47,251 bases of DNA from Nocardia tenerifensis NBRC 101015 (GCF_000308715.1 NZ_BAGH01000401.1:1-47251), one strand, 5' to 3'; positions 17,210 to 25,865 are shown, numbered from the stretch's first letter. Translations and numbers: made by a program. Notes: generated by a model from the letters alone, not told the origin.

Positions 17210-19045
17210 ATGGGTCACTACAAGAGCAACGTCCGCGACCTGGAGTTCAACCTCTTCGAGGTCCTGGGCCTGGGTTCCATCCTCGACACCGGCGCGTACG
17301 GTGACCTGGACGCCGACACCGTCAAGGAGATGCTCAACGAGGTGCGTCGCCTGGCCGAGGGCCCGCTCGCGGAGTCCTTCGCCGACGCCGACCGCAACCC
17401 GCCGGTCTTCGATCCGCAGACGCACACCGTCGCGATCCCCGAGTCGTTCAAGAAGTCCTTCCGTGCCCTGCAGGAGGGCGGCTGGGAGAAGCTGGGCATC
17501 CCCGAGGAGCTCGGCGGACTCGGCGTCCCGCGCACCGTGCACTGGGCCATCAGCGAGCTGATCCTCGGCGCGCAGCCCGCCGCGTACATGTACGCCGCAG
17601 GCCCCGGCTTCAACACCATCTTCCACAACAACGGCACCGACGAGCAGAAGAAGTGGGCCAAGATCGCGATCGATCGCGACTGGGGCGCCACCATGGTGCT
17701 CACCGAGCCCGACGCGGGCTCCGACGTCGGCGCCGGCCGCACCAAGGCCGTCAAGCAGGAAGACGGCACCTGGCACATCGAGGGCGTGAAGCGCTTCATC
17801 ACCTCCGCCGACGCCGATGACCTGTTCGAGAACACCATCCACCTGGTGCTCGCCCGCCCCGAGGGCGCGGGCCCCGGCACCAAGGGTCTCTCGCTGTTCT
17901 TCGTGCCCAAGTTCCACTTCGACCACGAGACCGGCGAACTCGGCGACCGCAACGGCGTCTTCGTCACCGGCGTCGAGCACAAGATGGGCCTGAAGGTATC
18001 GGCCACCTGTGAGGTCACCTTCGGCGGCAACGGCATCCCGGCCAAGGGCTGGCTCGTCGGCGAGGTGCACAACGGCATCGCGCAGATGTTCGACGTCATC
18101 GAGAACGCGCGAATGATGGTGGGCACCAAGGCCATCGCCACCCTGTCGACCGGTTACCTCAACGCGCTCGACTACGCCAAGCAGCGCGTCCAGGGCGCCG
18201 ACCTCACCAAGATGACCGACAAGGCCGCGCCGCGCGTCACCATCACCCATCACCCCGACGTCCGTCGCTCGCTGGCCAGCCAGAAGGCCTACGCCGAGGG
18301 CCTGCGCGCCATCTACCTCTACACCGCCGCGCACCAGGATCCCGATATCGCCCAGCAGGTTTCGGGCGCCGACGCCGACCTCGCCGACCGGGTCAACGAC
18401 CTGCTCCTGCCGATCGTCAAGGGCGTCGGCTCCGAGCGGGCCTACCAGTACCTGACCGAGTCGCTGCAGACCCTCGGCGGGTCCGGCTTCCTGCAGGACT
18501 ACCCGATCGAGCAGTACATCCGCGACGCGAAGATCGACTCGCTGTACGAGGGCACCACCGCCATCCAGGCGCAGGACTTCTTCTTCCGCAAGATCGCCCG
18601 CGACCGCGGCGTCGCGCTGGCCCACGTGGCCGGCCAGGTACAGAAGTTCATCGAGTCCGAGGCGGGCAACGGCCGCCTCAAGGCCGAGCGCAAGCTGCTC
18701 GCCACCGCCCTCGAGGATGTCCAGGCCATGGCCGCCACCCTCACCGGGCACCTCATGGGCGCCCAGGAGAACCCGACCGAGCTCTACAAGGTCGGCCTCG
18801 GCTCCGTGCGCTTCCTGCTCGCCGTCGGCGACCTGCTCATCGGCTGGCAGCTGCTGCGCCAGGCCGAGGTCGCCATCAAGGCGCTCGACAACGGCGCCAC
18901 CGGCGCCGACGAGTCGTTCTACCAGGGCAAGGTCGCCGTCGCGCAGTTCTTCGCGCGCAACATGCTGCCGGAGCTGACCGCGGTCCGCACCATCCTGTCG
19001 AACCTGGACAACGACATCATGGAGCTGGACGAAGCGGCGTTCTGA
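17210..19045 (+). CDS. fadE5: Acyl-CoA dehydrogenase FadE5
   Basis: 611 residues, the long form of acyl-CoA dehydrogenase. The start GHYKSNVRDLEFNLFEVLGL is the hallmark of mycobacterial FadE5. Flavin/substrate regions: ATMVLTEPDAGSDVGAGRTK (~residue 158), GVKRFITSAD, and DAKIDSLYEGTTAIQAQDFF (~residue 440), whose Glu in YEGTT is the usual catalytic base. An extra ~150-residue C-terminal domain follows. The family oxidises saturated acyl-CoAs of broad chain length to trans-2-enoyl-CoA with an electron-transfer flavoprotein partner, the first step of beta-oxidation. Codon use is strongly biased to C/G at third positions, as for a highly expressed gene. Single-gene unit: own promoter and a strong terminator. 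Confidence 0.92.
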   Translation: MGHYKSNVRDLEFNLFEVLGLGSILDTGAYGDLDADTVKEMLNEVRRLAEGPLAESFADADRNPPVFDPQTHTVAIPESFKKSFRALQEGGWEKLGIPEELGGLGVPRTVHWAISELILGAQPAAYMYAAGPGFNTIFHNNGTDEQKKWAKIAIDRDWGATMVLTEPDAGSDVGAGRTKAVKQEDGTWHIEGVKRFITSADADDLFENTIHLVLARPEGAGPGTKGLSLFFVPKFHFDHETGELGDRNGVFVTGVEHKMGLKVSATCEVTFGGNGIPAKGWLVGEVHNGIAQMFDVIENARMMVGTKAIATLSTGYLNALDYAKQRVQGADLTKMTDKAAPRVTITHHPDVRRSLASQKAYAEGLRAIYLYTAAHQDPDIAQQVSGADADLADRVNDLLLPIVKGVGSERAYQYLTESLQTLGGSGFLQDYPIEQYIRDAKIDSLYEGTTAIQAQDFFFRKIARDRGVALAHVAGQVQKFIESEAGNGRLKAERKLLATALEDVQAMAATLTGHLMGAQENPTELYKVGLGSVRFLLAVGDLLIGWQLLRQAEVAIKALDNGATGADESFYQGKVAVAQFFARNMLPELTAVRTILSNLDNDIMELDEAAF

Positions 19046-19059
19046 TTCCTTCCTGAACG

Positions 19060-19097
19060 ACGAAAAACGGCCCGGATCTCTCCGGGCCGTTTTTCGT
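19060..19097. terminator. Strong bidirectional intrinsic terminator after fadE5
   Basis: A perfect 17-bp stem (19060-19076 with 19081-19097), 4-nt loop, GC-rich centre (CGGCCCGG/CCGGGCCG) flanked by A5 on one side and T5 on the other, so it can terminate in both directions. It begins 14 nt after the fadE5 stop. Confidence 0.92.
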
Positions 19098-19132
19098 TGT
19101 GTTGCAGGTGTTCTCGCGGCTCGCACGCCGAA

Positions 19133-19160
19133 AGGCGGCCCGAATTTCTCCGGACCGCCT
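19133..19160. terminator. Second related hairpin, probable terminator for the 19225 gene
   Basis: Stem 19133-19142 / 19151-19160 with one mismatch and loop AATTTCTC. Its sequence (GGCCCGAATTTCTCCGG) is a diverged copy of the fadE5 terminator core (GGCCCGGATCTCTCCGG), suggesting a local duplication. It lies downstream of the minus-strand gene ending at 19225. Confidence 0.55.
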
Positions 19161-19224
19161 CGGTGAAGTTCAGGACGCCCCGCCGTCCATCCCCACACGT
19201 ACGCGGGGCAGTACGCTCCGCGAA

Positions 19225-19467
19225 TTACGGGGTCGTCGTGCCGCCCTTACCCGAGCCGGTCGACAACGCCTTGACGATGTCGGTGATGGCCTTGCTCGAG
19301 CCCGTACCCGTCGGATCCGGCTCACCGGGGGCGACGACAGGCTGCACAGAGGTGCCCGGCTCCAGGGGGAGCCCCGGCGCCGCACCGGCGGCCGCCATAC
19401 TCGACCCGGCGATCATGACGCCGGCCGCCGCGGCCAGCACGATTCCGAACACTCGCGTCTTGCTCAT
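19225..19467 (-). CDS. Small secreted protein, paralogue of the gene at 45922
   Basis: 80 residues with AGGAAG upstream of the ATG. The signal peptide is SKTRVFGIVLAAAAGVMIAG with cleavage near AGAA-PG. The mature ~50 residues are Pro/Gly/Thr-rich: GLPLEPGTSVQPVV, GEPDPTGTGSS, then a short hydrophobic helix AITDIVKALSTGSG. It shares the start (SK-x-RVFG-x-V), overall size, a Gly/Thr-rich centre and an I-x-D-[IL][VL]-K-hydrophobic helix near the end with the 68-residue protein at 45922-46128. Each has a long AT-richer upstream region containing a related 60-bp block. Function unknown. Confidence 0.72.
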   Translation of the reverse strand: MSKTRVFGIVLAAAAGVMIAGSSMAAAGAAPGLPLEPGTSVQPVVAPGEPDPTGTGSSKAITDIVKALSTGSGKGGTTTP

Positions 19468-19923
19468 TCAGCTGCTTCCTTTTTCTCAGGCGAATACGAG
19501 TTGGTCGACCGCAGCCAGTTCTACCACGTGTATTTCGTATCCAGCGATCGGTCAGCCATCGTAGGTATTCGCCGTGGATTGCCACTTGATTGCATACACA
19601 GCGAGGTGCAACTTTCAAGTTGTAAGCTGGATATTGACAGGTCAGGCCCCGATTTATATCGGCAAAAAGCCTGTGGGCATGGCACATCCGCGCTGGCAAA
19701 CCGGAGTAATAGATGGAAGACATTGCGCTTCACGTTACCGACGCAGGCACCTTGGCAAACAATCAGCACAATATCCAATGTCCAGAACTCGATCGAGCGG
19801 CGAAACTGGACATCCTCAGCAACTCAACGGCTACATTGTGATTCATTTCATACAGAATCAATGTAACGTCATGTTCGTGTAGATCGAATATCGCCCGGTC
19901 ATCGAATGACGGGATGCGGGTCG
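19468..19923. other. Gene-poor region between host genes and the tail locus
   Basis: About 456 nt, lower in GC than its surroundings. No convincing gene: open frames here lack ribosome sites and actinomycete codon bias. It holds the conserved block at 19806-19867. No tRNA or obvious att core is seen. Confidence 0.6.
19806..19867 (-). repeat. Conserved upstream block, left copy (possible leader peptide)
   Basis: In minus orientation it reads GTTACA, 9 nt, GTATGAAATGAATCACA (17 nt identical to the right copy at 46496-46512), 11 nt, then a GAG-TTG-CTG segment. Read in one frame both copies encode V-T-x-x-x-Y-E-M-N-H followed by a variable stretch and E-L-L, with synonymous differences (GAG/GAA, TTG/TTA). 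This suggests either a short coding leader or a protein/RNA-binding site about 340-380 nt upstream of the secreted-protein gene. Confidence 0.5.
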
Positions 19924-20286
19924 CTAGCCTTCGTTCGGAGGGTAGCCGCCGCCGTTGCCGAACATGTCGATCTTCCACCACAGAAAGAGTTCGTTGTTGA
20001 TGAACGCGATAGCGTCGGAAATTCCCGAGGTTCCGCTCGCCGGGTCTGGGTTCGGATTGCCCGGCGACGGTGTCGCCTGCTCCGTTCCGACCCGGATGAG
20101 GCAGGTCTGCATGCCGATCGGCTGGTCAGCCCCGCTCCAGAACAACTTGATGTGATCTTGTGGCGCCGGCCCGGGCATGCCGACGCCACCCCAACGCTTC
20201 GCCCAAACCAACTTGCTGCCGTACGGAACTTGAATGGTCGTCCATTCTTCCTTCGGCAGAACAACATTGGTGGTTATTCTCGTCAT
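19924..20286 (-). CDS. Hypothetical protein at the distal end of the tail/lysis locus
   Basis: 120 residues with a strong GGAG site upstream of the ATG at 20286. No signal peptide or membrane helix. It starts TRITTNVVLPKEEWTTIQVP, contains GADQPIGMQTCLIRVG and a Pro/Asn-rich loop PSPGNPNPDPASGTSG, and ends with Trp/Phe-rich NNELFLWWKIDMFGNGGGYP. The beta-rich look would fit a small virion or decoration protein, but I recognise no family. It is the last minus-strand gene of the tail locus. Confidence 0.55.
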   Translation of the reverse strand: MTRITTNVVLPKEEWTTIQVPYGSKLVWAKRWGGVGMPGPAPQDHIKLFWSGADQPIGMQTCLIRVGTEQATPSPGNPNPDPASGTSGISDAIAFINNELFLWWKIDMFGNGGGYPPNEG

Positions 20287-20415
20287 TACAATATCTCCTT
20301 CTCTATGCGCCGACTACCTCGCGTAGCCGGCACCGTGCCGGACCGTTCGCCGAAAGGAATGAACGATCAGAGCGCCGGAATCTCGAGGCCATAGTCGTCG
20401 AACATGCCGCGAGAG

Positions 20416-20715
20416 TTAGATCTCCTCCTCTAGGGAAGGCGGGATCCGGTATCGAGCCGACGGAGGCTCTTGACCTGGCAGGTGTGTGCGGAGAAAACCG
20501 CGCAGTTCGTCTATGTGCTGCTGGAGGGCGCGGATGAGGCGGATCGCGTCACGGAACCGCTTCTTGTCGTCTACCGCTTGCGACTCGAGAATGTCGACGC
20601 GGGCCCGGAGCTTGCTGACCTCACGCGCCTGCCATGCGGTGACGGCGCCGATCATGGTGGCGACGGCCATGCCGAAGGCTTGAACCAGCTCCGGGCTCAA
20701 TAAGGACTGTGTCAT
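20416..20715 (-). CDS. Phage lysis-cassette membrane protein with coiled coil
   Basis: 99 residues, start overlapping the upstream holin-like stop (ATGA). One hydrophobic helix near the N-terminus (VQAFGMAVATMIGAVTAW, ~10-27), then a charged heptad-rich segment (REVSKLRARVDILESQAVDDKKRFRDAIRLIRALQQHIDELRGFL in part), typical of a coiled coil. Such one-helix plus coiled-coil proteins beside endolysin genes in actinophages act as holins, antiholins or spanin-like factors. Role inferred from position. Confidence 0.6.
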   Translation of the reverse strand: MTQSLLSPELVQAFGMAVATMIGAVTAWQAREVSKLRARVDILESQAVDDKKRFRDAIRLIRALQQHIDELRGFLRTHLPGQEPPSARYRIPPSLEEEI

Positions 20716-20924
20716 TCAATGCCCGCTGCCTGCCGGTCGACTGGGGTCACCACCGGTCGGATGATCGCGCCGGCGATCACGGGAGTGAGCAGGCCGTAGA
20801 TCGACAGCACCGACTCGATCCACGAGGTATCGACCTGGCGACCGAGGACATACGCGACAACGCCGGTGATCGCGACGAGCACCGACCGAATCAGCGCGGG
20901 TTCGGGAATCCGGTGGATCGACAT
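20712..20924 (-). CDS. Holin-like small membrane protein
   Basis: 70 residues; start overlaps the endolysin stop by one base (TGATG) and its stop overlaps the next start (ATGA). Two hydrophobic segments: LIRSVLVAITGVVAYVLG (~11-28) and VLSIYGLLTPVIAGAIIRPVV (~39-59). Size, topology and position directly after the amidase match actinophage holins, which form lesions that let the endolysin reach the wall. Confidence 0.65.
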   Translation of the reverse strand: MSIHRIPEPALIRSVLVAITGVVAYVLGRQVDTSWIESVLSIYGLLTPVIAGAIIRPVVTPVDRQAAGIE

Positions 20925-21697
20925 CAGAGCTTCCCCTCCGCCGCGTTCAGCAGCCGGTCCAGTTTGAGTTCCAAGGCCTTGAGGCGTTGCTCGTTGCGGA
21001 AGTCGGCGGCGTCGGAGTTGAGCACGTAGCCCGCGACCGTGTCCCGGTACTCCGAATCGGCGACACGCGATTGGAAGCCGTAGGTCAACTCGAAGTGCAC
21101 CCTGCGCAGCTTGTCCAGCAGCTCACGCTGCTCGTTGTCGGAAAGTGCCATCAGCACACTGCCTTTCATTCGTTCCGCGACGTCGGCGCGGAAGCTGTCC
21201 ATATCCATCGCGCCGGGATCCCACTTGCCTTGCTTGGGCCCGGCCCATTCCTTGTGCCCGATCACTCGATCGGCGCCGTGGCCGAGCTTGCGCAAAACCG
21301 CCGCGCAGATGCCGACGTAGGCGTCGTATTGCGCATCCGGCCAACCCTCGGTGCCGTTGTTGGCGGCCTCGATGCCGATGGTGTGAAAGTTCGCGTTGTC
21401 CTCCGGCAGGCCCGGCCAGCTCCCCGCGCCCGCGTGCCAGGCCACACCCGCCGCGACCACCGTCACGGTCCCGTCCTGAGCCAGGTGCAGCTGCGAGAGC
21501 GGCCCCGCCAAAGTTGGTAGGCCGTAGGCGATTTCAGACGGCGGAGTCGTCGATCCACCGGTGTGGTGAGCGACGATCCCCCAGATCTCACCGAAGTCAC
21601 CGTGCCCGCGCTCGCGCCAGTCGGGAAACTCCACAACCCGCAGACCTTCGTCGCGGAGCACGTCCGCGAGCCATACCGGATCACCGGTCCAAGACAT
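20924..21697 (-). CDS. Endolysin: N-acetylmuramoyl-L-alanine amidase (Amidase_2)
   Basis: 257 residues from the ATG at 21697. The amidase core is IWGIVAHHTGGSTTPPSEI (Zn-binding His at 44/45), HLAQDGTVTVVAAGVAWHAG, NFHTIGIEAANNGTEGWP (Glu 110) and RVIGHKEWAGPKQGKWDPG (His 148, Asp 160). These are the expected metal and catalytic residues. The C-terminal ~80 residues are charged and helical (EQRELLDKLRRVHFEL; NEQRLKALELKLDRLLNAAEGKL) without an obvious cell-wall-binding motif. It would cleave the stem peptide from muramic acid and release particles with the two holin-like proteins. It lies within the tail operon, coupled to the next gene. Confidence 0.9.
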   Translation of the reverse strand: MSWTGDPVWLADVLRDEGLRVVEFPDWRERGHGDFGEIWGIVAHHTGGSTTPPSEIAYGLPTLAGPLSQLHLAQDGTVTVVAAGVAWHAGAGSWPGLPEDNANFHTIGIEAANNGTEGWPDAQYDAYVGICAAVLRKLGHGADRVIGHKEWAGPKQGKWDPGAMDMDSFRADVAERMKGSVLMALSDNEQRELLDKLRRVHFELTYGFQSRVADSEYRDTVAGYVLNSDAADFRNEQRLKALELKLDRLLNAAEGKL

Positions 21698-21719
21698 AGT
21701 TCGTCCGCTTTCTCTGAGA

Positions 21720-23333
21720 CTAGATGTCGCGCGCCTGCCAGTCGTCGATGGCGAATCCGTACACCTGATTGCCGGTGCCGGTGCCGTCATCGGCGATTTC
21801 GCAGATCAGCCCTGCGAAGCGATTCGTGGCGGCGACGGGGATCATGGCGTCGGTGTCGGTCCACGTGATGATCGGGGTGGGAGCGCCCGCCAGGTAGACG
21901 TTGTATACGTTGCCGACAGCTGTGCAGCGCAGCGCGACCCCACCCATGAGGCTCACTCCGAATTTGTTCGACCGAACCTTGGGGACGCCGCCGATCCAGG
22001 TGCGGATCGCGACGGTATTGCTGGTGACAACCGCTTCCACCCGGTTCTTGTTTGCGGCGCCGCGGAGGAATACACCGGTATACGCGCCGCCGTATCCGAT
22101 GCCTCGGCTGACGATCGCGCAGGACACTTCGTGCGAATCAGTGTGCAGCGGCGCCGTCCACCGCGCCGCGTTCACGAAGGCGCCATTGTCCTGTACTCGG
22201 TTTCCGGCGATCAGCGGCGCGTAATCGATAGTGACCCAGTTGGCGCCGAGCGCGCCGTTGGCGCGGTTGAAGTCGTCGGTGAAGACCGCGGGTGTCAGCG
22301 CCTCGGCGGCCAAATCGGCTGTGGCGCCGAAGGTGACAGTTCGCACCCGAGCGCCGTCGAGGATCGAGGCAGCCAGCGTGCCCACACCCGTGGCGGCCAT
22401 GCCGGCTCGTGTCGCGTTCAATGCGCCCGCACCATTGAACGCCGCGCTGACCACGACCGTGGTCAGCAATGCCTCCGCCGAAAGCGTTCCTTCGCAGCCG
22501 AACGCTGCCGGGAAGCTGATTTCGGCGGACGTGGTTCCAGAACTCCCATACAGGACGGGAATAACCACGGCCGCGGACAGGGCACCCGACCCCTTCGGTA
22601 AGGCAGGTACACCGGTTACCGCGGACAGGGCACCTACGCCATTGCCGACCGGCGCCGCGGTTGGCTTCGGTACCGTGGTCGCCGAAATCGTGCCGGCGCC
22701 GGCGAATCCAGTGACAACTTTGACGCTGCCTTTGACCGCGACGGTCGCCGCCGCCGATCCCGTTGCGGCACTGGCCTCTTGGACGAGTACGCGCTGGTTG
22801 TAGCTGCCGTTGGCCAGGCCACCGGCGGAGAAGTACGCGGGAAACGCGAGTGTGGCAGTGGTGAGTCCGGTCCCGTCGAACGTTGGCAGCACGCCGGAGT
22901 TCGGTACCAGCGACACCGACAGCGTGCCGATGACGCCGAACGCGGCGTCGGACACCCCCAACTCGGCGACGCCGGCGAATGAAGCGCTGACCAGCACGGG
23001 TCCCTTCTTGACGGCGACCCGCACAGTCGGTCGCCCATCGGCCCCCAAGCCCGGCCTACTCGGCTGCGATGAGGCCGTTGCGGCGGTGAGTAGTCCGAGA
23101 CCGCCTCCGGCACCGGGCGCTTGGGCCGACGGAGCGACCCGCGCGAAGAGTGCCCCGGTGCCGTTGCTGTCCACGCGCGAGAACGCCGGAATAATAGGTA
23201 TTTTGCTGCCATCCCGGACGATTCGCGTTGCCGTGGGCGCAGACACCGCGCTGACCGGTGACGTCGGCATAGCCGAGACCCTGATGGGTTGTCCGGGCGG
23301 TTTCACTTCGATCAGCTGCGTATGAGGTTGCAC
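21720..23333 (-). CDS. Tail tip/fibre protein with Gly-x-Gly repeat shaft and lectin-like head
   Basis: 537 residues if started at the GTG at 23333, with GGAG 7 nt upstream; the open frame reaches 23414. The middle (~60-350) is a repetitive shaft built on G-x-G-x-L-[ST]-A units (GTGALFA, GVGALSA, GSGALSA, EGTLSAE, GAGALNA, GVGTLAA). The last ~180 residues form a separate domain starting DDFNRANGALGANW and containing YGGAYTGVFLRG and NRFAGLICEI. Such DFNR domains occur in actinophage minor tail proteins and look like jelly-roll lectin folds. It shares the shaft with the next gene but has a different head. Proposed receptor-binding role is inference. Confidence 0.65.
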   Translation of the reverse strand: MQPHTQLIEVKPPGQPIRVSAMPTSPVSAVSAPTATRIVRDGSKIPIIPAFSRVDSNGTGALFARVAPSAQAPGAGGGLGLLTAATASSQPSRPGLGADGRPTVRVAVKKGPVLVSASFAGVAELGVSDAAFGVIGTLSVSLVPNSGVLPTFDGTGLTTATLAFPAYFSAGGLANGSYNQRVLVQEASAATGSAAATVAVKGSVKVVTGFAGAGTISATTVPKPTAAPVGNGVGALSAVTGVPALPKGSGALSAAVVIPVLYGSSGTTSAEISFPAAFGCEGTLSAEALLTTVVVSAAFNGAGALNATRAGMAATGVGTLAASILDGARVRTVTFGATADLAAEALTPAVFTDDFNRANGALGANWVTIDYAPLIAGNRVQDNGAFVNAARWTAPLHTDSHEVSCAIVSRGIGYGGAYTGVFLRGAANKNRVEAVVTSNTVAIRTWIGGVPKVRSNKFGVSLMGGVALRCTAVGNVYNVYLAGAPTPIITWTDTDAMIPVAATNRFAGLICEIADDGTGTGNQVYGFAIDDWQARDI

Positions 23334-23414
23334 AGCTACTCCGATTCGGTGGCGGTCAAGGACTTCGGGATATCGCCGAATTCGAGGTTCGAGATCGGCC
23401 GACAACGCGCACAA

Positions 23415-23446
23415 CGCCCCGGTCTCGCGGAACCAAGACCGGGGCG
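23415..23446. terminator. Intergenic hairpin between the two repeat-shaft genes
   Basis: Perfect 11-bp stem (23415-23425 / 23436-23446, CGCCCCGGTCT) with 10-nt loop and no U-tract. Likely attenuates or stabilises mRNA within the tail operon; it may set the ratio of the two fibre proteins. Confidence 0.5.
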
Positions 23447-23454
23447 CTGGGCCG

Positions 23455-24924
23455 TCAGGTGATCCGTACGTAGGTATTGGCGCCCGCGGCGACGGTGGCG
23501 ACCTGACTACTGTTCAGATTGCTGCTGTCGGATATCTCGACGGTGATGCGGTCACCGTCGGCCACGCTCACCGTGGCGCCCGCCACCGCGGGAGTCGCTT
23601 CGCTGCCGGTGGCGATGACCACGTCGTTCTTCTTGATACGAACGCTGATGCTGTTGTGGAAGTAGCCCGACCACTGAATGCTCGCGCTGATTGTCGCGTT
23701 GGCTTTACTCCCTCGGCAGATCAGCGCGTCGGTGGTCACGACGGAGCCGGGATACGTCGTGGTGTTGGCCGTCCAACCGACGAGTTGGCGCCAGGTGTTC
23801 GTGGAGTTCGGGCCGAGTTGTGTCCCGTTCTTGATCATCCCGGAGGGGACGAAGGGCGAGACGGCGACCATCGACAACGTCCCGGTGCTCTGGAAGGGCG
23901 CGGGGCCACCGGTCACGGCCGAGGCCGTACCCGTGGCCGCGAACTGCCCGGCGCCGGCGATCGTCGCCGACAGGCTTCCGGTGCCGAGGACGTCCATCGC
24001 GGCCCGCAAGCCGACCAATCCGCCGCTGCCACTGAACGCGGCGGCGCAGACAGGCACCGCGGCGACGGCGAGAGCGCCCTCACCATTGACCTCCGCCGGA
24101 AAGCTGACCGGTGCGGATACAGTTGCGGCACTGCCGAATCGGGCGAATATGCCGACATCCGCCGACAAGCCGCCGAGTCCGACGGGCAGCACGGGGACAC
24201 CGGTGAGGGCACGAAGTGTGCCGGTTCCACCAGTGACGGGGGCCGCGGTGGAGTTCGGCACCGACGACGCGGCGATCGACCCCGCGCCGCCGAAACCCGC
24301 CGCGATCTTGACGCTGCCCTTGACCACCGTGGTCGCGGTCGCGGTACCCGCGGCCGCGCCGGCCTCGACCAGCCGTACGCTCTGGTTATAGGTGCCGTTC
24401 GACTCGCCTTCGCCGCCGAAGGACGCCGCGTAGGCAACCGTGGCAGTCGTGATCGTGACACTGGAGAAGGCCGGCAGCGCACCAGCCCTCGGTTGTACAT
24501 CGGCCGACAAAATGCCCACGTTCCCGAAAGCGGCGTCGGTGACCGCCAATTCGGCGGTAGCGCCGAATACCGCCGCGACGACCACCTTCGCGCCGACACC
24601 GGCTTTGGCCGAGGCCGTCGTGGTACCGACAGCGTCGAAGCCCCCGGTACTGGGCTGGAAGGACGACATAGCCGCCGTCAACAAGCCGAGCCCGGAATTT
24701 CCACCGGCCGCGGTCACCTTGGGAACGAATTTCGCGGTGAGCGAGCCGAGCCCGGTCAACGCCGCCGGGGCGAACTGCGGGATGACCGGTACTCGTTTCC
24801 CGTTGATCACGATCAGCGGAGTTGCGGGCAACGTGATAGTGCTGGCCGGGGGCGCCGGGACCGCAGGAAGCACGGTGGGTGGCGCGGGCAATCTCGCCGC
24901 GATCAGCTCTTCTTGTGCGGTCAC
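23455..24924 (-). CDS. Tail fibre/tip protein, shaft paralogue with a different C-terminal head
   Basis: 489 residues from the GTG at 24924 (GGAGG upstream). The shaft aligns with the preceding protein over most of its length (for example SNGTYNQSV...VKGSVKI...GFGGAGSIAASSVPN versus NGSYNQRV...VKGSVKV...GFAGAGTISATTVPK), with repeats GLGSLTA, GTGTLRA, GLGGLSA, GTGSLSA. The last ~130 residues differ: PSGMIKNGTQLGPNSTNTWR, then a beta-sandwich-like domain ending AVAGATVSVADGDRITVEISD. A tandem pair with common shaft and swapped head suggests diversification of target binding. Expected at the tail tip; not proven. Confidence 0.62.
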   Translation of the reverse strand: MTAQEELIAARLPAPPTVLPAVPAPPASTITLPATPLIVINGKRVPVIPQFAPAALTGLGSLTAKFVPKVTAAGGNSGLGLLTAAMSSFQPSTGGFDAVGTTTASAKAGVGAKVVVAAVFGATAELAVTDAAFGNVGILSADVQPRAGALPAFSSVTITTATVAYAASFGGEGESNGTYNQSVRLVEAGAAAGTATATTVVKGSVKIAAGFGGAGSIAASSVPNSTAAPVTGGTGTLRALTGVPVLPVGLGGLSADVGIFARFGSAATVSAPVSFPAEVNGEGALAVAAVPVCAAAFSGSGGLVGLRAAMDVLGTGSLSATIAGAGQFAATGTASAVTGGPAPFQSTGTLSMVAVSPFVPSGMIKNGTQLGPNSTNTWRQLVGWTANTTTYPGSVVTTDALICRGSKANATISASIQWSGYFHNSISVRIKKNDVVIATGSEATPAVAGATVSVADGDRITVEISDSSNLNSSQVATVAAGANTYVRIT

Positions 24925-24978
24925 AGCGCCTCCGATTCAGTTGTGGTTGGGGAGTTTTCGAATATCCGCGGCGGCGGA

Positions 24979-25329
24979 CTACGTCATGGTGAAGGTCGGG
25001 GTGACCAGCAGGGTGCCCTGTGCGCCGAGGGTGGTGCTGGAGATCAGGACCTTGTCGATGAAGGTGCCACCGGTCGCCGCGCTCCACAGGCCGGCGTAGG
25101 TGTAGGTGCCGGCGGGCAGGTTGATGGTCGCCTGACTGCCGGTGACCTGGCCGTTGGCGGGGGTGCCCCAGGTGGTGGCGACCCGAGCGTAGGCGGGCGA
25201 GCCGCCGGTGGCTTCGTTGGTACCGGTGGTGCCCGGGTCCGCGGTGTGGATCGACACGTAGGTGGTCGCCGCGATGTTGGCGTAGGCACTGCACAGAGCG
25301 TTCTTGGTCGTGGTGACTGCGATAGCCAT
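24979..25329 (-). CDS. Phage tail/virion-associated beta protein
   Basis: 116 residues from the ATG at 25329, preceded by GGAGAG. The N-terminus AIAVTTTKNALCSAYANIAATTYVSIHTADPG and later TYTYAGLWSAATGGTFIDKV fit a family common in actinophages next to minor tail genes, sometimes called tail-associated or Gp-type hypothetical. No signal peptide. Sits between fibre genes, with a repeat element directly upstream. Function unknown. Confidence 0.6.
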   Translation of the reverse strand: MAIAVTTTKNALCSAYANIAATTYVSIHTADPGTTGTNEATGGSPAYARVATTWGTPANGQVTGSQATINLPAGTYTYAGLWSAATGGTFIDKVLISSTTLGAQGTLLVTPTFTMT

Positions 25330-25370
25330 GATGGCTCTCTCCTTTGGTGATTGATGGTGAACTTCTGCTC

Positions 25371-25497
25371 CGTCATCCCCGCGAGCGGGAACCCAGGAAT
25401 CAATCGGAGTGCTGGATTTCGGGCACAACCGAATCGGCGGCCGAAGCCGCCACCGCACCGACGGCTTTCCTGGATTCCGGCATGCGCCGGAATGACG
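25371..25497. mobile_element. 127-bp MITE/REP-like element with terminal inverted repeats
   Basis: The left end CGTCATCCCCGCGAGCGGGA and the reverse complement of the right end CGTCATTCCGGCGCATGCCG (continuing AACCCAGGA / ATCCAGGA) match at roughly three quarters of ~29 positions. Each end is itself a hairpin (CCCGCGAGCGGG; CCGGCATGCGCCGG-type). The pattern is known from short non-coding repeats dispersed in many bacterial genomes. It sits between two tail genes without disrupting either. Confidence 0.65.
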
Positions 25498-25529
25498 AGG
25501 TCGGGCGGCGAGAAGGGAAGGCAGTGGAA

Positions 25530-25865
25530 CTAGGTCCGGACGACCGAGCCCGCATACCACGCATAGACCGTCGGCGGTGCCGTCTGGTAAGTGACGAGCA
25601 TCGTGTACCGCGAGTTCGCCGGAATCGCATCGCAGGTGACACTGGGCACGTTCCAGGTCGCGGCCGTGGGTGTGACTGTGGCACTCCATGATCCGAGCGC
25701 GGTACCACCCGGGGCGGTCAGCACGATGGCGATCGTCGTGCCCGCGGGAAACACAGCCCCGCCGGACGGCTGAATGGTCTGGACGAAACTCGCACCGGTG
25801 GTCAGTTTCAATGGTTCGATCGTTGGCTGATATCCCAGAAAACCGGGATCGATCGGAGTAGTCAT
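25530..25865 (-). CDS. Phage beta-sandwich protein (LtfC-like)
   Basis: 111 residues, ATG at 25865 with GAGGAATTCT upstream. Sequence starts TTPIDPGFLGYQPTIEPLKL, contains a stretch typical of small beta-sandwich phage proteins (FPAGTTIAIVLTAPGGTALGSW; TWNVPSVTCDAIPANSRYTM) and ends VYAWYAGSVVRT. I link it tentatively to the LtfC/Gp6-type beta-sandwich family of corynebacterial and mycobacterial phages. Co-oriented with tail genes; structural role likely. Confidence 0.5.
   Translation of the reverse strand: MTTPIDPGFLGYQPTIEPLKLTTGASFVQTIQPSGGAVFPAGTTIAIVLTAPGGTALGSWSATVTPTAATWNVPSVTCDAIPANSRYTMLVTYQTAPPTVYAWYAGSVVRT

Noticed and set aside
17069..19198. 709-codon minus-strand open frame opposite fadE5
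   Set aside because: Shadow of the strongly codon-biased fadE5 gene.
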